40,243 nucleotides of DNA from Hyphomicrobiales bacterium. Lineage in GTDB: Bacteria > Pseudomonadota > Alphaproteobacteria > Rhizobiales > Rhizobiaceae. The position numbers and the translations under genes were made by a program. Under the pieces are notes generated by a model. It searched no databases. It saw nothing but the letters and a program-made list of their open reading frames with translations, and was not told the origin of the DNA. Below are positions 1 to 8,351 of the stretch, in pieces. Where the stretch lies: positions 1-40,243 of the forward strand of contig JAFKJW010000073.1 of assembly GCA_017305925.1 (NCBI GenBank). The letters run 5' to 3'. Each line of letters begins with the position of its first letter. The stretch's first letter is position 1.

Positions 1-845
1 CCGGCCTCTGGCGCGCCATGCTGCCCAGGCCGGCGCTCGATACCCACAAATATGCGCGTGGGCACGTTGCGGTCTTCTCCGGCGGCGCGACGGCGACCGG
101 TGCCGCGCGATTGTCCGCCATGGCGGCAGCGCGGATCGGGGCGGGGGCGGTGACGGTTCTGGCGCCGCCGGATGCGCTGGCTGCCAATGCGGCGCATCTG
201 ACGTCGATCATGCTGCAAGAGGCCGTCGACATCGAAGCGGCCGCCGCCTTCGCGAACGAGCGCCGCGTCGCGTCGATCGTGTACGGCCCCGGCCTCTCGC
301 CGGACGCGGAAACCGGAAGCGGCCTCTTTCGCCTCATCGATGCGCTGAACCATTCGACGCCCGTCGTTGCCGACGCGAGCGCCCTGACATCGCTCGGCCT
401 GCGGCCGGATCTGCTGGCGCCGCCTTTCGCAGGGCGCGCCGGCGAACTGGTGCTGACGCCGCATGAAGGCGAGTTTCGGCGGCTTTTCCCGGATATTTCC
501 GACCGGGCGGTGCCCTCGAAGCTGGAGCGTGCACGGCAGGCAGCGGCGCGGACCGAGGCCGTGGTCGTCTACAAGGGGCCCGACACGGTCATCGCCGCGC
601 CGGACGGACGCGCGGCGATCAACGGCAACGGCACGCCGCTGCTGGCGACGGCCGGGTCGGGAGACGTCCTGGCGGGACTGACCGCAGGCCTGCTGGCGCA
701 AAGGATGCAGGCATTCGAGGCGGCCTGCGCCGCCGTCTGGATCCATGCCGAGGCGGCGGCCCACTTCGGCGCCGGCTTGATCGCCGAGGACTTACCTTTG
801 GCCATTTTGCCGGTGATGAAGGAACTGCTGACCGACGAACGGTGA
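1..845 (+). CDS. nnr: Bifunctional NAD(P)H-hydrate repair enzyme, C-terminal dehydratase domain (5' partial)
   Basis: ADP-dependent (S)-NAD(P)HX dehydratase domain, which repairs hydrated NADH and NADPH. The reading frame is open from base 3 (G-L-W-R-A precede the first ATG at 18) with no stop, so the gene starts outside the window. The ATG at 18 is probably internal, because the bifunctional family carries an N-terminal epimerase domain upstream. Seen here: a ribokinase-like core with an Ala/Gly-rich N-terminal segment (AAARIGAGAVTV), the TPHEGEF segment, and the family signature GNGTPLLATAGSGDVLAGL with its GSGD active-site turn, followed by AQ. The stop is at 843-845. The next gene begins 36 bases downstream on the same strand. 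A stand-alone dehydratase starting at 18 is possible but less likely. Confidence 0.9.
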   Translation, partial: GLWRAMLPRPALDTHKYARGHVAVFSGGATATGAARLSAMAAARIGAGAVTVLAPPDALAANAAHLTSIMLQEAVDIEAAAAFANERRVASIVYGPGLSPDAETGSGLFRLIDALNHSTPVVADASALTSLGLRPDLLAPPFAGRAGELVLTPHEGEFRRLFPDISDRAVPSKLERARQAAARTEAVVVYKGPDTVIAAPDGRAAINGNGTPLLATAGSGDVLAGLTAGLLAQRMQAFEAACAAVWIHAEAAAHFGAGLIAEDLPLAILPVMKELLTDER

Positions 846-881
846 GAATGGCTGCGACGATCGCGCACAAGGGACGGGGGC

Positions 882-2912
882 ATGACGGGGCGGCTGGTAC
901 TTTTCCTGATGATCCTCATGTGGAGCGCGGTAGGTACCGCGCTGGCGCACACGCAGCCCGTCACCTTCGTGGACGATCCCAAGATCCTCGCTGCCCTTGA
1001 AGCGAAAACCTATAGATTCTCCAGCATTTTCAATGGAAAACATGAGAATCTTGAAAGATTGTACGAGGAATCGCCGACCTATGCGGCCCTCGTCGATCTC
1101 GTGGAAGCCGATCTGTCGGCCCTGAAAGCGGAGATGGCGGCCGGGGGACGCCCGCTGAAGGAGCGCACGAACGACCGCGTCGGCCGGGTCCTGGACATAC
1201 GCTGGCTGAAGAGCGCCGCCGCGCGCTTTCGACTGGCCGGCGTCGTCAACCGGATCGACAGGCGCGACTTCCTCGCCCTCGAAGGCGAGCACAATTGCGG
1301 CGAGATCCGCTTCATCTACCGTCTGGCCTACGATTTTACGAAGGGAAAGCGCCGGCTGGCGTCGCGCATGCCGGTGAGCTTCAACGCCGTCTATACGATC
1401 GGCACCGATCCGGACGGCGCCTGCACCGGGGTCGCGGGCCGCTGGCAGCCGCAGCTCGACGAGGCTGTGGATGCCGGCTGGTTGGTCGGCGGGCCGCTGG
1501 AGCGCGAGCAGCTCACCTTCAAGCAGCTCGAACTCAACGCGCAGGTCGTGCGCTTTCCCTCGGAGACCGAGCCGGGCTTCGGCGGGCAGGCAGCCTATCT
1601 GATGCGCATCTTCGGGCTGGACGGCGACACGCTGGTCGAGAAGACGCTGGAGAACACGCCGGACATGGCCGCCATAGCCGCCGACGAGGCGCTGCGCCGG
1701 CAACTGGAGGACTATGTGCGCGCCAATGCCGCCGCCGTGGACGAAGGGGTCTACCAGATCCCCGAGCCGCTGCTGGCGAGGAAGGTCATTTCGTTCTCCA
1801 CCTTCGGCAGCGCCCGGCGCGCCAACCACCCGTTTACGGCGTCGCTCCAGGCCGCCGATTTCGCGTCGCTCGATTTTTCCGGCATGAGGCTGGTGAAGTC
1901 GCCGGAGGCGCTGCTGGAACGGCTCGACAACGGCGCCTGCCAGGGTTGCCACCAGTCGGGCTCCACCGCAGGCTTCCACTTCATCGGGCTCGACGACGCT
2001 TCCACCTCGCCCCTCAACAGGATCGAGGTCGGCGTTTCTCCGCATTTCCACGCCGAGGTGGCGCGCCGTACGGCCTATCTCGAAGCCTTGGCGGAAGACC
2101 GCGAGCCGGACCATTTCCGGCAATTGTCCTCCGCGCCGCCGGCAGACTGGAGCGCCGGGAAGGCCGCCTACGGGCCGGCGGAGATCACCATGCCCTGCAT
2201 GATGCCGGACGACGCGGCAAAGTTCGGCGATGTCTGGCAATGCGCCGCCGGCACGGTCTGCACGCCGCTCGCGACCGCCGAGACCGGCCTGAAGGTGGCG
2301 CAGTGCCTGCTACTGAAGGACAGCGACAGGATGTTCTCCGGCCATCCGTGCCTCTCCGGCGACATCGCGACCGACGAGCCACGGCCCTACAAGGACAATC
2401 TCGCGATCACCACGCAATTTGCGGCGCATGCCGAAAAGGTCGGGCGCGTCGACTACTCGTGCCGGCCGCCGCGCATCGGCGTGCCGGGCGGCATCGCCTA
2501 TCGCAATTGCAACGACGCCGACCGCCGCTTCGCCAATTTCGTGAAGGGCGAGCCGATGCCGAACGAGATCTGCGCCATGGTCGGCGGCAAGAAGTTCGAC
2601 CTGTGCGTGGCGAGCGGCGATTTCAGCCAGTGCATCGGCGGCGCCGTCAACCGGGGCAACCGCGAGGCCTGCTCGGCCGAGCATTTCTGCCGAGAGGACT
2701 ATATGTGCCAGTCGCTGCCGCCCGACACGCCGGGCGCGGCGAAGGTCAAGGGCATCGGCTTCTGCTCGCCGACCTATTTCCTCTTCCAGATGCGCATCGA
2801 CAACCACGCCACGCCCTGGACGGACGACACCGCGCGCGGCCAGGACGAGGAGGAGGGGACCTATCGCTCCGTGGATGTGGACGACGAGGAAGGCGTCGAG
2901 GAGGCGCAGTGA
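882..2912 (+). CDS. Uncharacterised secreted Cys-rich protein with one CXXCH motif
   Basis: 676 residues; function not recognised. An N-terminal signal peptide (hydrophobic residues 5-20, likely cleavage after ALA at 20-22) sends it to the periplasm or outside. Residues 116-150 contain RLAGVVNRIDRRDF and NCGEIRFIYRLAY; I recall similar 'VNRxD...GExR' pairs from uncharacterised exported proteins of myxobacteria and acidobacteria, which is a recollection and not a search. C353-Q-G-C356-H357 is a c-type haem-like CXXCH site. The C-terminal half is Cys-rich, with C-x5-C units at 454/460 and 597/603/609, which suggests disulfides. The tail from about 648 is acidic. It lies 36 bases after nnr and could be co-transcribed, but the two functions do not obviously connect. 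An exported monohaem protein or a disulfide-rich surface protein are both possible. Confidence 0.85.
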   Translation: MTGRLVLFLMILMWSAVGTALAHTQPVTFVDDPKILAALEAKTYRFSSIFNGKHENLERLYEESPTYAALVDLVEADLSALKAEMAAGGRPLKERTNDRVGRVLDIRWLKSAAARFRLAGVVNRIDRRDFLALEGEHNCGEIRFIYRLAYDFTKGKRRLASRMPVSFNAVYTIGTDPDGACTGVAGRWQPQLDEAVDAGWLVGGPLEREQLTFKQLELNAQVVRFPSETEPGFGGQAAYLMRIFGLDGDTLVEKTLENTPDMAAIAADEALRRQLEDYVRANAAAVDEGVYQIPEPLLARKVISFSTFGSARRANHPFTASLQAADFASLDFSGMRLVKSPEALLERLDNGACQGCHQSGSTAGFHFIGLDDASTSPLNRIEVGVSPHFHAEVARRTAYLEALAEDREPDHFRQLSSAPPADWSAGKAAYGPAEITMPCMMPDDAAKFGDVWQCAAGTVCTPLATAETGLKVAQCLLLKDSDRMFSGHPCLSGDIATDEPRPYKDNLAITTQFAAHAEKVGRVDYSCRPPRIGVPGGIAYRNCNDADRRFANFVKGEPMPNEICAMVGGKKFDLCVASGDFSQCIGGAVNRGNREACSAEHFCREDYMCQSLPPDTPGAAKVKGIGFCSPTYFLFQMRIDNHATPWTDDTARGQDEEEGTYRSVDVDDEEGVEEAQ

Positions 2913-2928
2913 CGACGGGGGTCTGAGT

Positions 2929-3146
2929 GCGTCCTTCGAGGCCCAGATATTGCCGCCATCTCACACCATCACCGTGCCGGCTCGCGCCTCGGGATGAGGA
3001 CCGTTGGCGCCGGCATCACTGTGACATCACGATGATCGAGCGCGCACTGAGAAAGCCCGTCCTACGCTCCTCATCCCAAGGCGCGAGCCCCGCATGGCAT
3101 CGACGAGCAAGGCGATACTTCGTGAGGGCGGGGCATCGAAGGACGC
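2929..3146. repeat. Long imperfect intergenic palindrome, rhizobial dispersed-repeat type
   Basis: Two nested pairs of inverted arms fill the gap between the convergent genes. The outer arms are GCGTCCTTCGAGGC (from 2929) and the near-complement ending GCATCGAAGGACGC (to 3146). The inner arms, 2979-3000 and 3068-3089, are 22 bases each and match as reverse complements with one mismatch (core CTCGGGATGAGGA against TCCTCATCCCAAG). Transcribed from either strand it would fold into a long hairpin. Its length and sequence style resemble the dispersed intergenic palindromes of Rhizobiales (RIME or mosaic elements); family membership is inferred. It ends three bases short of the DUF72 stop codon and may also act as a terminator. 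Confidence 0.75.
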
Positions 3147-3149
3147 AGT

Positions 3150-3950
3150 TCAAACCCGCTCCATCAGCGCCATGGCACCCTGCGGAGCGCGCAGCTTGCC
3201 TTCGTGAATGATGTAGACGAACACGTCGCGCGGCTCTTTCCTGGGCTTCCGCGAAGGGTCGGCCAGCGGCAGGTCGGACGGCTGATCTCCCGCCGCCCAT
3301 TGCTTCGCGCGCTCCACCCACCGATCCAGTTCGTCGGGCGTATAGGCCGTCGGGATTTCGTCGCGTCCCTTTTGCAGCCGCGCATAGACGAAATCGGACG
3401 TGACGTCCGCGAATTCCGGGTAATCGTGATGGTGGGCGTAGCAGATGGCGGCGTTGTATTTTTCCGCCAGCGTGACGAATTCCGGCACGGCAAAGCTTCC
3501 GTGCCGTACCTCCAGCACATGGCGCAGCCTACGACCGTCCTGCTTTTCCGGCAGCAGCGCCAGGAAGGCCTCGAAGTCGACGGAATCGAATTTCTTGGTC
3601 GGCGCGAACTGCCAGACGATGGGCCCGAGTTTTTCCCCCAGTTCGCTCACGCCGGAGTCGAGGAAACGGGTCATGGAGTCGCCCGCCTCGGCAAGCACGC
3701 GGCGGTTGGTGACGAAGCGGATCGCCTTCAGGGAGAAGACGAAGCCGTCCGGCGCTTCCGCGGCCCATCCGGCGAAGACGCTCGGCTTGAAGGTCGAGTA
3801 ATAGGTGCCGTTGACCTCGATGGTCGGCACCTGGCGGGACGCATAATTAAGCTGCTTCTTCTTCGGCAGATCGGCGGGGTAGAAGGTGCCTTCCCATGGC
3901 TCGAAGGTCCAGCCGCCCATGCCGGCGCGGATCGTTCCGGATCTGGTCAT
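3150..3950 (-). CDS. DUF72 (YecE-like) domain protein
   Basis: 266 residues, the usual size for the DUF72/YecE family, a TIM-barrel-like family of unknown function. Family features seen: the N-terminal I-R-A-G-M-G-G-W-T-F...W-E-G-T-F-Y-P, then EVNGTYYSTFKPS, FVFSLKAIRFVTNRR, a central LGPIVWQFAP, and VLEVRHGSF followed by the AICYAHHHDYP segment. There is no signal peptide, so it is presumably cytoplasmic. The ATG at 3950 has a strong Shine-Dalgarno (GGAGGAAA about 7 bases upstream). It starts 41 bases after the lexA stop codon on the same strand and may share the lexA transcript, with a perfect hairpin at 3980-3998 between them. The biochemical role is not known. Confidence 0.88.
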   Translation of the reverse strand: MTRSGTIRAGMGGWTFEPWEGTFYPADLPKKKQLNYASRQVPTIEVNGTYYSTFKPSVFAGWAAEAPDGFVFSLKAIRFVTNRRVLAEAGDSMTRFLDSGVSELGEKLGPIVWQFAPTKKFDSVDFEAFLALLPEKQDGRRLRHVLEVRHGSFAVPEFVTLAEKYNAAICYAHHHDYPEFADVTSDFVYARLQKGRDEIPTAYTPDELDRWVERAKQWAAGDQPSDLPLADPSRKPRKEPRDVFVYIIHEGKLRAPQGAMALMERV

Positions 3951-3979
3951 GGCAGGTTTCCTCCGCGAGTCACTTCCCC

Positions 3980-3998
3980 GTACTGACCCCGTCAGTAC
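3980..3998 (-). terminator. Perfect hairpin overlapping the lexA stop codon
   Basis: GTACTGAC-CCC-GTCAGTAC is a perfect 8-bp inverted repeat with a 3-base loop. The lexA stop codon (3992-3994) lies inside the stem. No T-run follows on the minus strand, so it is a poor intrinsic terminator. It may be an attenuator, an RNA-stability element or a protein-binding palindrome between lexA and the DUF72 gene. Confidence 0.4.
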
Positions 3999-4705
3999 TT
4001 GCGGATCAGCCCCACGAGCTTGCCCTGGACCTTTACCCGGTCCGGTCCGAAAATGCGCGTCTCGTAGGCCGGGTTCGCCGCTTCCAGGGCAACGGACGCC
4101 CCCTTGCGGCGGAAACGCTTCAACGTCGCCTCCGCATCGTCGACCAGCGCCACGACGATCTCACCCGGATTGGCGTGGCTGGCCTGCCGTATGATGACCG
4201 TGTCGCCGTCGAGAATGCCGGCCTCGATCATCGAGTCGCCCTTCACCTCCAGCGCGTAATGCTCGCCGGCGGCGAGCATTTCCGGGGGCACGGCGATGCT
4301 GTGCGTCTGGTTCTGGATCGCGTCGATCGGCACGCCGGCGGCGATCCGGCCCATCACCGGCACGGAAACGGAGGCCGCGTCGTCGTTGCCGGCGGCAGGG
4401 CGCTTCTGCTGCGGCTCGGGCTTGCGGCCGAGGCTGCCCTCGATGACGCTCGGGGAAAATTTTCGCGGCTGGGAAAGGCTGGTCGCCATCGCTTCGGGCA
4501 GCTTGATCACCTCCAGCGCCCGCGCCCGGTTCGGCAGGCGGCGGATGAAGCCGCGCTCCTCCAGCGCCGTGATCAGCCGATGGATTCCGGACTTGGAGGC
4601 GAGGTCCAGCGCATCCTTCATCTCGTCGAAGGAGGGCGGCACGCCGGCCTCCTTGAGCCGCTGGTTGATGAAAACGAGAAGTTCGAGTTGCTTGCGCGTC
4701 AGCAT
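3992..4705 (-). CDS. lexA: SOS regulon repressor LexA (self-cleaving)
   Basis: 237 residues. It represses DNA-damage genes and is inactivated by RecA-stimulated self-cleavage. The N-terminal winged helix-turn-helix begins [10 protein letters not shown] and continues through [18 protein letters not shown] to about residue 65. The cleavage site is A123-G124 (in G-R-I-A-A-G-V-P). The catalytic pair is S158 (in KGDSM) and K196 (in EATLKRF). The C-terminus is L-V-G-L-I-R-K-Y. The start at 4705 was chosen because MLTRKQ is the family N-terminus; an upstream in-frame ATG at 4747 would add 14 atypical residues and reach into the operator region. The gene has its own promoter with a rhizobial SOS box (4757-4771), which indicates autoregulation. 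Confidence 0.97.
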   Translation of the reverse strand: MLTRKQLELLVFINQRLKEAGVPPSFDEMKDALDLASKSGIHRLITALEERGFIRRLPNRARALEVIKLPEAMATSLSQPRKFSPSVIEGSLGRKPEPQQKRPAAGNDDAASVSVPVMGRIAAGVPIDAIQNQTHSIAVPPEMLAAGEHYALEVKGDSMIEAGILDGDTVIIRQASHANPGEIVVALVDDAEATLKRFRRKGASVALEAANPAYETRIFGPDRVKVQGKLVGLIRKY

Positions 4706-4740
4706 TTCCCGGCCCCAGAGAATCGTAATAAAACAAAACC

Positions 4741-4776
4741 GGAACAATCACTATCTGTTCCAGTTGTGTTCCGCAA
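4741..4776 (-). promoter_or_regulatory. lexA promoter with rhizobial SOS box (autoregulation)
   Basis: The plus strand at 4757-4771 reads GTTC-CAGTTGT-GTTC, an exact match to the GTTC-N7-GTTC LexA operator known from Rhizobiales and other alphaproteobacteria. On the minus strand a candidate -35 (TTGCGG, 4776-4771) and -10 (TAGTGA, 4753-4748) are 17 bases apart, and the operator fills that spacer. A second, partly overlapping symmetric motif GGAACA-N9-TGTTCC spans 4741-4761. A bound repressor would block RNA polymerase at the lexA promoter. Confidence 0.8.
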
Positions 4777-4811
4777 CCGTTTAAATTTTAATGAATATGT
4801 TGACGATTTGT

Positions 4812-6014
4812 TCAGCGTAGCATGATCACCGAAACGGTCGACCCTTCCGGCGCGGGGGGCGAAAAGGGCTCGCGGACGATCAGGGCGTTGGAGGCGGCCA
4901 TGGTGCGCAGCATGGACGAATCCTGCAATCCGAAGGGTCTCACGGAGAGTCCGTCCGCGGAAGGCGTTGCCACCGCGCGCACATAGTCCTGCCTCAGGTC
5001 GTTGGCCTCCATGGGCGTTTCCAGCGTCGCGCGCAGCAATTGCGGCGTCCAGGAACGGCCGGAAAGACACGCGACGAGCGGCTTGAGGAAGAGGTGCGCG
5101 CAGACGAGGCTCGCCACCGGATTGCCGGGGAGGCCGAGGCACCGCGTGCCCTCCAGCCGGCCGAACATCAGCGGCTTGCCGGGGCGCATCGCGATCTTCC
5201 AGAAATCGAGCGCCATGCCCTTGCCGGTCAGCACCGCGTGCACGAGGTCGTGATCTCCCACCGAGGCGCCGCCGAGCGTGACGACGACATCGGCCCTTGC
5301 GGCGAGCGCGGTGTCGACGAGGCCGGAAATCGCCTCTGCCGTATCCGGCGCGATGCCGAGATCCAGAACCTCGGCGCCGGCCTCGCGGGCGATCGCCGCG
5401 ACTCCGTAGCCGTTGGAAGCGACGATCTGCCCCGGTCCGGGATCGCCGCCGGGCGGCATCAACTCGTCGCCGGTGGCGACGATGGCGACCAGCGGCCGGC
5501 GCACCACCGCAAGCGCGGCATGGTTGCCGGCCGCCGCGAGCGAAACGGCCGCCGGATCGAGCAGACGGCCCTTTTCCAGGAGCATGTCGCCCTCGGCGAA
5601 ATCGAGGCCCTTCAGCCTTATGTTCCGGCCTTCCGGGGTCCGCGCCGTGATGCGGACACGGTTCCCTTCGGCTTCGGCGTTTTCCTGGATCACCACCGTG
5701 TCGGCGCCTTCGGGAACAGGCGCGCCAGTGAAGATGCGCACCGCTTGACCTGGCCCGACGGACCCCGCGAACGGTTTTCCGGCAGGCGCTTCTCCGATCA
5801 CGTCGAGGATTGCGGGAAGGGCAGCCATGTCGCCGGCCCGTACGGCGTAGCCGTCCATGGCGGAGGCGTCGAAGGGCGGTTGGGTGCGAAGGGCCGGCAG
5901 ATCCGCGGCGAGAACGCGGCCGGCCGCCTCGCCGAGAGGGACGGTCTGCGGCGACCCGGCTTCTACGCCGTCCAGGAGGCGCGCCAATGCGTCGGCGACG
6001 GGGAGCAGCGCCAT
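4812..6014 (-). CDS. moeA: Molybdopterin molybdenumtransferase MoeA
   Basis: 400 residues. It inserts molybdate into adenylylated molybdopterin, the last step of molybdenum cofactor synthesis, in the cytoplasm. Seen: the N-terminal PPFDASAMDGYAVRAGD, the RIFTGAPVPEGADTVV segment, the MoCF_biosynth domain with VATGDEL and VVTLGGASVGDHD (about residues 180-320), MRPGKPLMFGRL, GLPGNPVAS, and a C-terminal domain IV ending S-V-I-M-L-R. The ATG at 6014 was chosen because it lies 5 bases after the moaC stop; the longer open frame upstream is only the shadow of moaC. It is the last gene of the ppiD-trpD-trpC-moaC-moeA run. Its stop at 4812 is 106 bases from the lexA start. Confidence 0.96.
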   Translation of the reverse strand: MALLPVADALARLLDGVEAGSPQTVPLGEAAGRVLAADLPALRTQPPFDASAMDGYAVRAGDMAALPAILDVIGEAPAGKPFAGSVGPGQAVRIFTGAPVPEGADTVVIQENAEAEGNRVRITARTPEGRNIRLKGLDFAEGDMLLEKGRLLDPAAVSLAAAGNHAALAVVRRPLVAIVATGDELMPPGGDPGPGQIVASNGYGVAAIAREAGAEVLDLGIAPDTAEAISGLVDTALAARADVVVTLGGASVGDHDLVHAVLTGKGMALDFWKIAMRPGKPLMFGRLEGTRCLGLPGNPVASLVCAHLFLKPLVACLSGRSWTPQLLRATLETPMEANDLRQDYVRAVATPSADGLSVRPFGLQDSSMLRTMAASNALIVREPFSPPAPEGSTVSVIMLR

Positions 6015-6019
6015 GCCTC

Positions 6020-6499
6020 TCACTCCGCCCGGAAGTCGCCGGACTTGCCGCCGGTCTTCTCCAGGAGGCGGATACCGGAAATGACCATGCCGCGATCCAC
6101 GGCCTTCGCCATGTCGTAGATGGTGAGGCAGGCGACGGAAACGGCCGTCAGCGCTTCCATCTCGACACCCGTCCGACCCGCGACCCGCGCCATGGCGCGC
6201 ACGCGCAATCCCGGCAGGCCATGATCCGGCTCGATGTCGACGCTCACCTTGGTGAGCAGCAGGGGGTGGCAGAGCGGGATCAGTTCGTGCGTGCGCTTGG
6301 CGGCCATGATGCCGGCGATGCGCGCCGTACCCAGCACGTCGCCCTTCTTGGCATTGCTCTCGAGAATCAGGGCGAGCGTCCCGGCCTGCATGGTCACGAG
6401 GCCCTCGGCAAGCGCCATGCGCGTGGTCTCGGCCTTTTCGCCCACATCGACCATGCGCGCTTCGCCGCCGGCCGAAAGATGGGTGAGGGCGCCCGTCAT
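6020..6499 (-). CDS. moaC: Cyclic pyranopterin monophosphate synthase MoaC
   Basis: 159 residues, the normal length. It acts with MoaA to convert GTP to cyclic pyranopterin monophosphate, the first step of molybdenum cofactor synthesis. Seen: M-V-D-V-G-E-K near the N-terminus, the [20 protein letters not shown] stretch followed by [23 protein letters not shown], and the C-terminal [11 protein letters not shown]. The conserved Lys, His, Glu and Asp residues of the family active site lie in these blocks. Its ATG overlaps the trpC stop by four bases (ATGA) and moeA starts 5 bases after its stop, so trpC, moaC and moeA are very probably translationally coupled. Confidence 0.97.
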   Translation of the reverse strand: MTGALTHLSAGGEARMVDVGEKAETTRMALAEGLVTMQAGTLALILESNAKKGDVLGTARIAGIMAAKRTHELIPLCHPLLLTKVSVDIEPDHGLPGLRVRAMARVAGRTGVEMEALTAVSVACLTIYDMAKAVDRGMVISGIRLLEKTGGKSGDFRAE

Positions 6500-7314
6500 C
6501 CGCCGACGGCTGCCGGCTGGAGCGCGCCTTCGAGCAGGTGCCGGGTCGCGGCCGCAACATCGTCCCGGCGCATCAGGCTTTCGCCGACGAGGAACGTCGT
6601 GATCCCCGAGGCGGCGAGACGCCGGCAGTCCTCATGGGTGAAGATGCCACTCTCGCCGACGAGGAGACGGTCCGAGGGCACCTGCGCGGCAAGGCGCTCG
6701 CAGGTGGCGAGATCGACCTCGAAGGTGCGCAGATTGCGGTTGTTGACGCCGATGAGCGGCGAGGCGAGCCTGAGCGCCCGTTCCATCTCCGCCTCGTCAT
6801 GGACCTCGACGAGAACGTCCATGCCGAAGGCGTATGCCTCTTCCTCCAGCGCGCGCGCGGCGTCGTCGTCGAGGCTCGCCATGATGACCAGGATGGCATC
6901 CGCGCCCCAGGCGCGCGCCTCTGCGACCTGATAGGGTTCGAACATAAAATCCTTGCGCAGCGCCGGCAGGCGCGTGGCCGCGCGCGCCGCGGTCAGGAAC
7001 TCCGGCGCCCCCTGGAAGGACGGCGCGTCGGTAAGCACCGAGAGACATGCCGCACCGCCCTCTTCATAGGCGCGGGCGAGGGCAGGGGGATCGAAATCGC
7101 TCCGGATCAGGCCCTTCGAGGGGCTGGCCTTCTTGATCTCGGCGATCAGGCCGAATTTCTTCTGCGTACGCTTTTCGCGCAAGGCGCGCAGGAAGCCGCG
7201 CGGCGCTTCCTGATCGGCGGCCCGGGCCTTCAGCTCGGCCAACGGGCGGGCGAGCTTGGCCGCGGCGATCTCCTGGCGCTTGTAGGCCTCGATGCGCTTC
7301 AATATGTCGGCCAT
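6496..7314 (-). CDS. trpC: Indole-3-glycerol phosphate synthase
   Basis: 272 residues, a stand-alone TIM barrel. It converts carboxyphenylamino-deoxyribulose phosphate to indole-3-glycerol phosphate in tryptophan synthesis. Seen: [14 protein letters not shown] (catalytic Lys and phosphate region), [33 protein letters not shown] and FLVGESLMR, in the canonical order of the barrel strands. It is not fused to TrpF. It follows trpD by 23 bases, and its stop overlaps the moaC start by 4 bases. This linkage of trpD-trpC to molybdenum cofactor genes is the usual rhizobial arrangement, as I recall it. Confidence 0.97.
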   Translation of the reverse strand: MADILKRIEAYKRQEIAAAKLARPLAELKARAADQEAPRGFLRALREKRTQKKFGLIAEIKKASPSKGLIRSDFDPPALARAYEEGGAACLSVLTDAPSFQGAPEFLTAARAATRLPALRKDFMFEPYQVAEARAWGADAILVIMASLDDDAARALEEEAYAFGMDVLVEVHDEAEMERALRLASPLIGVNNRNLRTFEVDLATCERLAAQVPSDRLLVGESGIFTHEDCRRLAASGITTFLVGESLMRRDDVAAATRHLLEGALQPAAVGG

Positions 7315-7337
7315 TCCGCGCTCCCGGCAAAAATCCG

Positions 7338-8348
7338 TCAGGCGTTGGAGACGGCCACGAGCCGGTCGAGCACGGCCGCCGCGCGGCCGCTGTCGATCGA
7401 GGCCGCGGCCTGCTCCGCGCCTTCGCGCAGATCCGCCGCCTTGCCGGCCACGACGAGGCCTGCGCCGGCATTCATCAGGACCGTATCGCGATAGGCGCCT
7501 TTCGTGCCGCGGAGCACGTCGCGCAACGCCGCCGCGTTGAAGGCGGCGTCGCCGCCGCGCAGGGACGCGCGCTCGTAGCGGCCCAGCCCGACATCCTCGG
7601 GCGCGAGCTCGAAGCTTTCTATCGTGCCGTTGCGGAGCGCGGTCACACGCGTGGTGCCGGTCGCGGTGATCTCGTCGAAACCGTCGCCATGGACCACCCA
7701 GACGTTTTCAGCATCGAGATTGCGCAGCGTCTCGGCGACGGGAAGCACCCATTCCGGGGCGAAGACGCCGACCATCTGGCGGCGCACGCCGGCCGGATTG
7801 GAAAGCGGCCCGAGCAGGTTGAAGATGGTGCGGGTGCCGAGTTCGGCACGCACCGCGCCGACATGCTTCATGGCCGGGTGATGGGCGGGCGCGAACATGA
7901 AGCCGATGCCGGCCTCGGCGATGCAGCGCTCGATCGCGGCGGCTTCGAGGTCGATCCGAACGCCGAGGGCGGTCAGCACGTCGGCGGCGCCTGTCGAGGA
8001 GGACAGGCCGCGATTGCCATGCTTGGCGACCGGCACGCCGCAACCCGCGACGACCAGTGCCGAGGCGGTCGAGATGTTGACGCTGTGGGAATTGTCGCCG
8101 CCGGTCCCGACGATGTCGATGGCGTCGGCGGGCGCCTCGACGCGGAGCATCTTGTCGCGCATGGTGGTGACGGCGCCGGCGATCTCGTCGACCGTTTCCC
8201 CGCGCACGCGCAACGCCATCAGAAAGCCGCCCACCTGGCCCGGCGTGGCGTCGCCGGACATCATGATGTCAAAAGCTTCCCGCGCCTCTTCGAAGGAGAG
8301 CGGCTGGCCGCTGGCGGCCTTGGCGATCAGGGGGCGTAGCGCACTCAT
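7338..8348 (-). CDS. trpD: Anthranilate phosphoribosyltransferase
   Basis: 336 residues. It transfers the phosphoribosyl group of PRPP to anthranilate, the second committed step of tryptophan synthesis. Seen: the N-terminal helical domain ([16 protein letters not shown]), the PRPP loop [35 protein letters not shown], the [20 protein letters not shown] segment followed by PLSNP, and HGDGFDEIT. All fit the family; the [11 protein letters not shown] form is a mild variant of the common GTGGDG-x-x-TFN. The ATG at 8348 lies just after the ppiD stop (3 bases between them), so the two genes are coupled. Confidence 0.97.
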   Translation of the reverse strand: MSALRPLIAKAASGQPLSFEEAREAFDIMMSGDATPGQVGGFLMALRVRGETVDEIAGAVTTMRDKMLRVEAPADAIDIVGTGGDNSHSVNISTASALVVAGCGVPVAKHGNRGLSSSTGAADVLTALGVRIDLEAAAIERCIAEAGIGFMFAPAHHPAMKHVGAVRAELGTRTIFNLLGPLSNPAGVRRQMVGVFAPEWVLPVAETLRNLDAENVWVVHGDGFDEITATGTTRVTALRNGTIESFELAPEDVGLGRYERASLRGGDAAFNAAALRDVLRGTKGAYRDTVLMNAGAGLVVAGKAADLREGAEQAAASIDSGRAAAVLDRLVAVSNA

Positions 8349-8351
8349 CGT

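Noticed and set aside
792-2240. 482-codon open frame antisense to the nnr end and the CXXCH gene
   Set aside because: Lies across two plus-strand genes with much better coding features; Arg/Gly-rich composition typical of a shadow frame.
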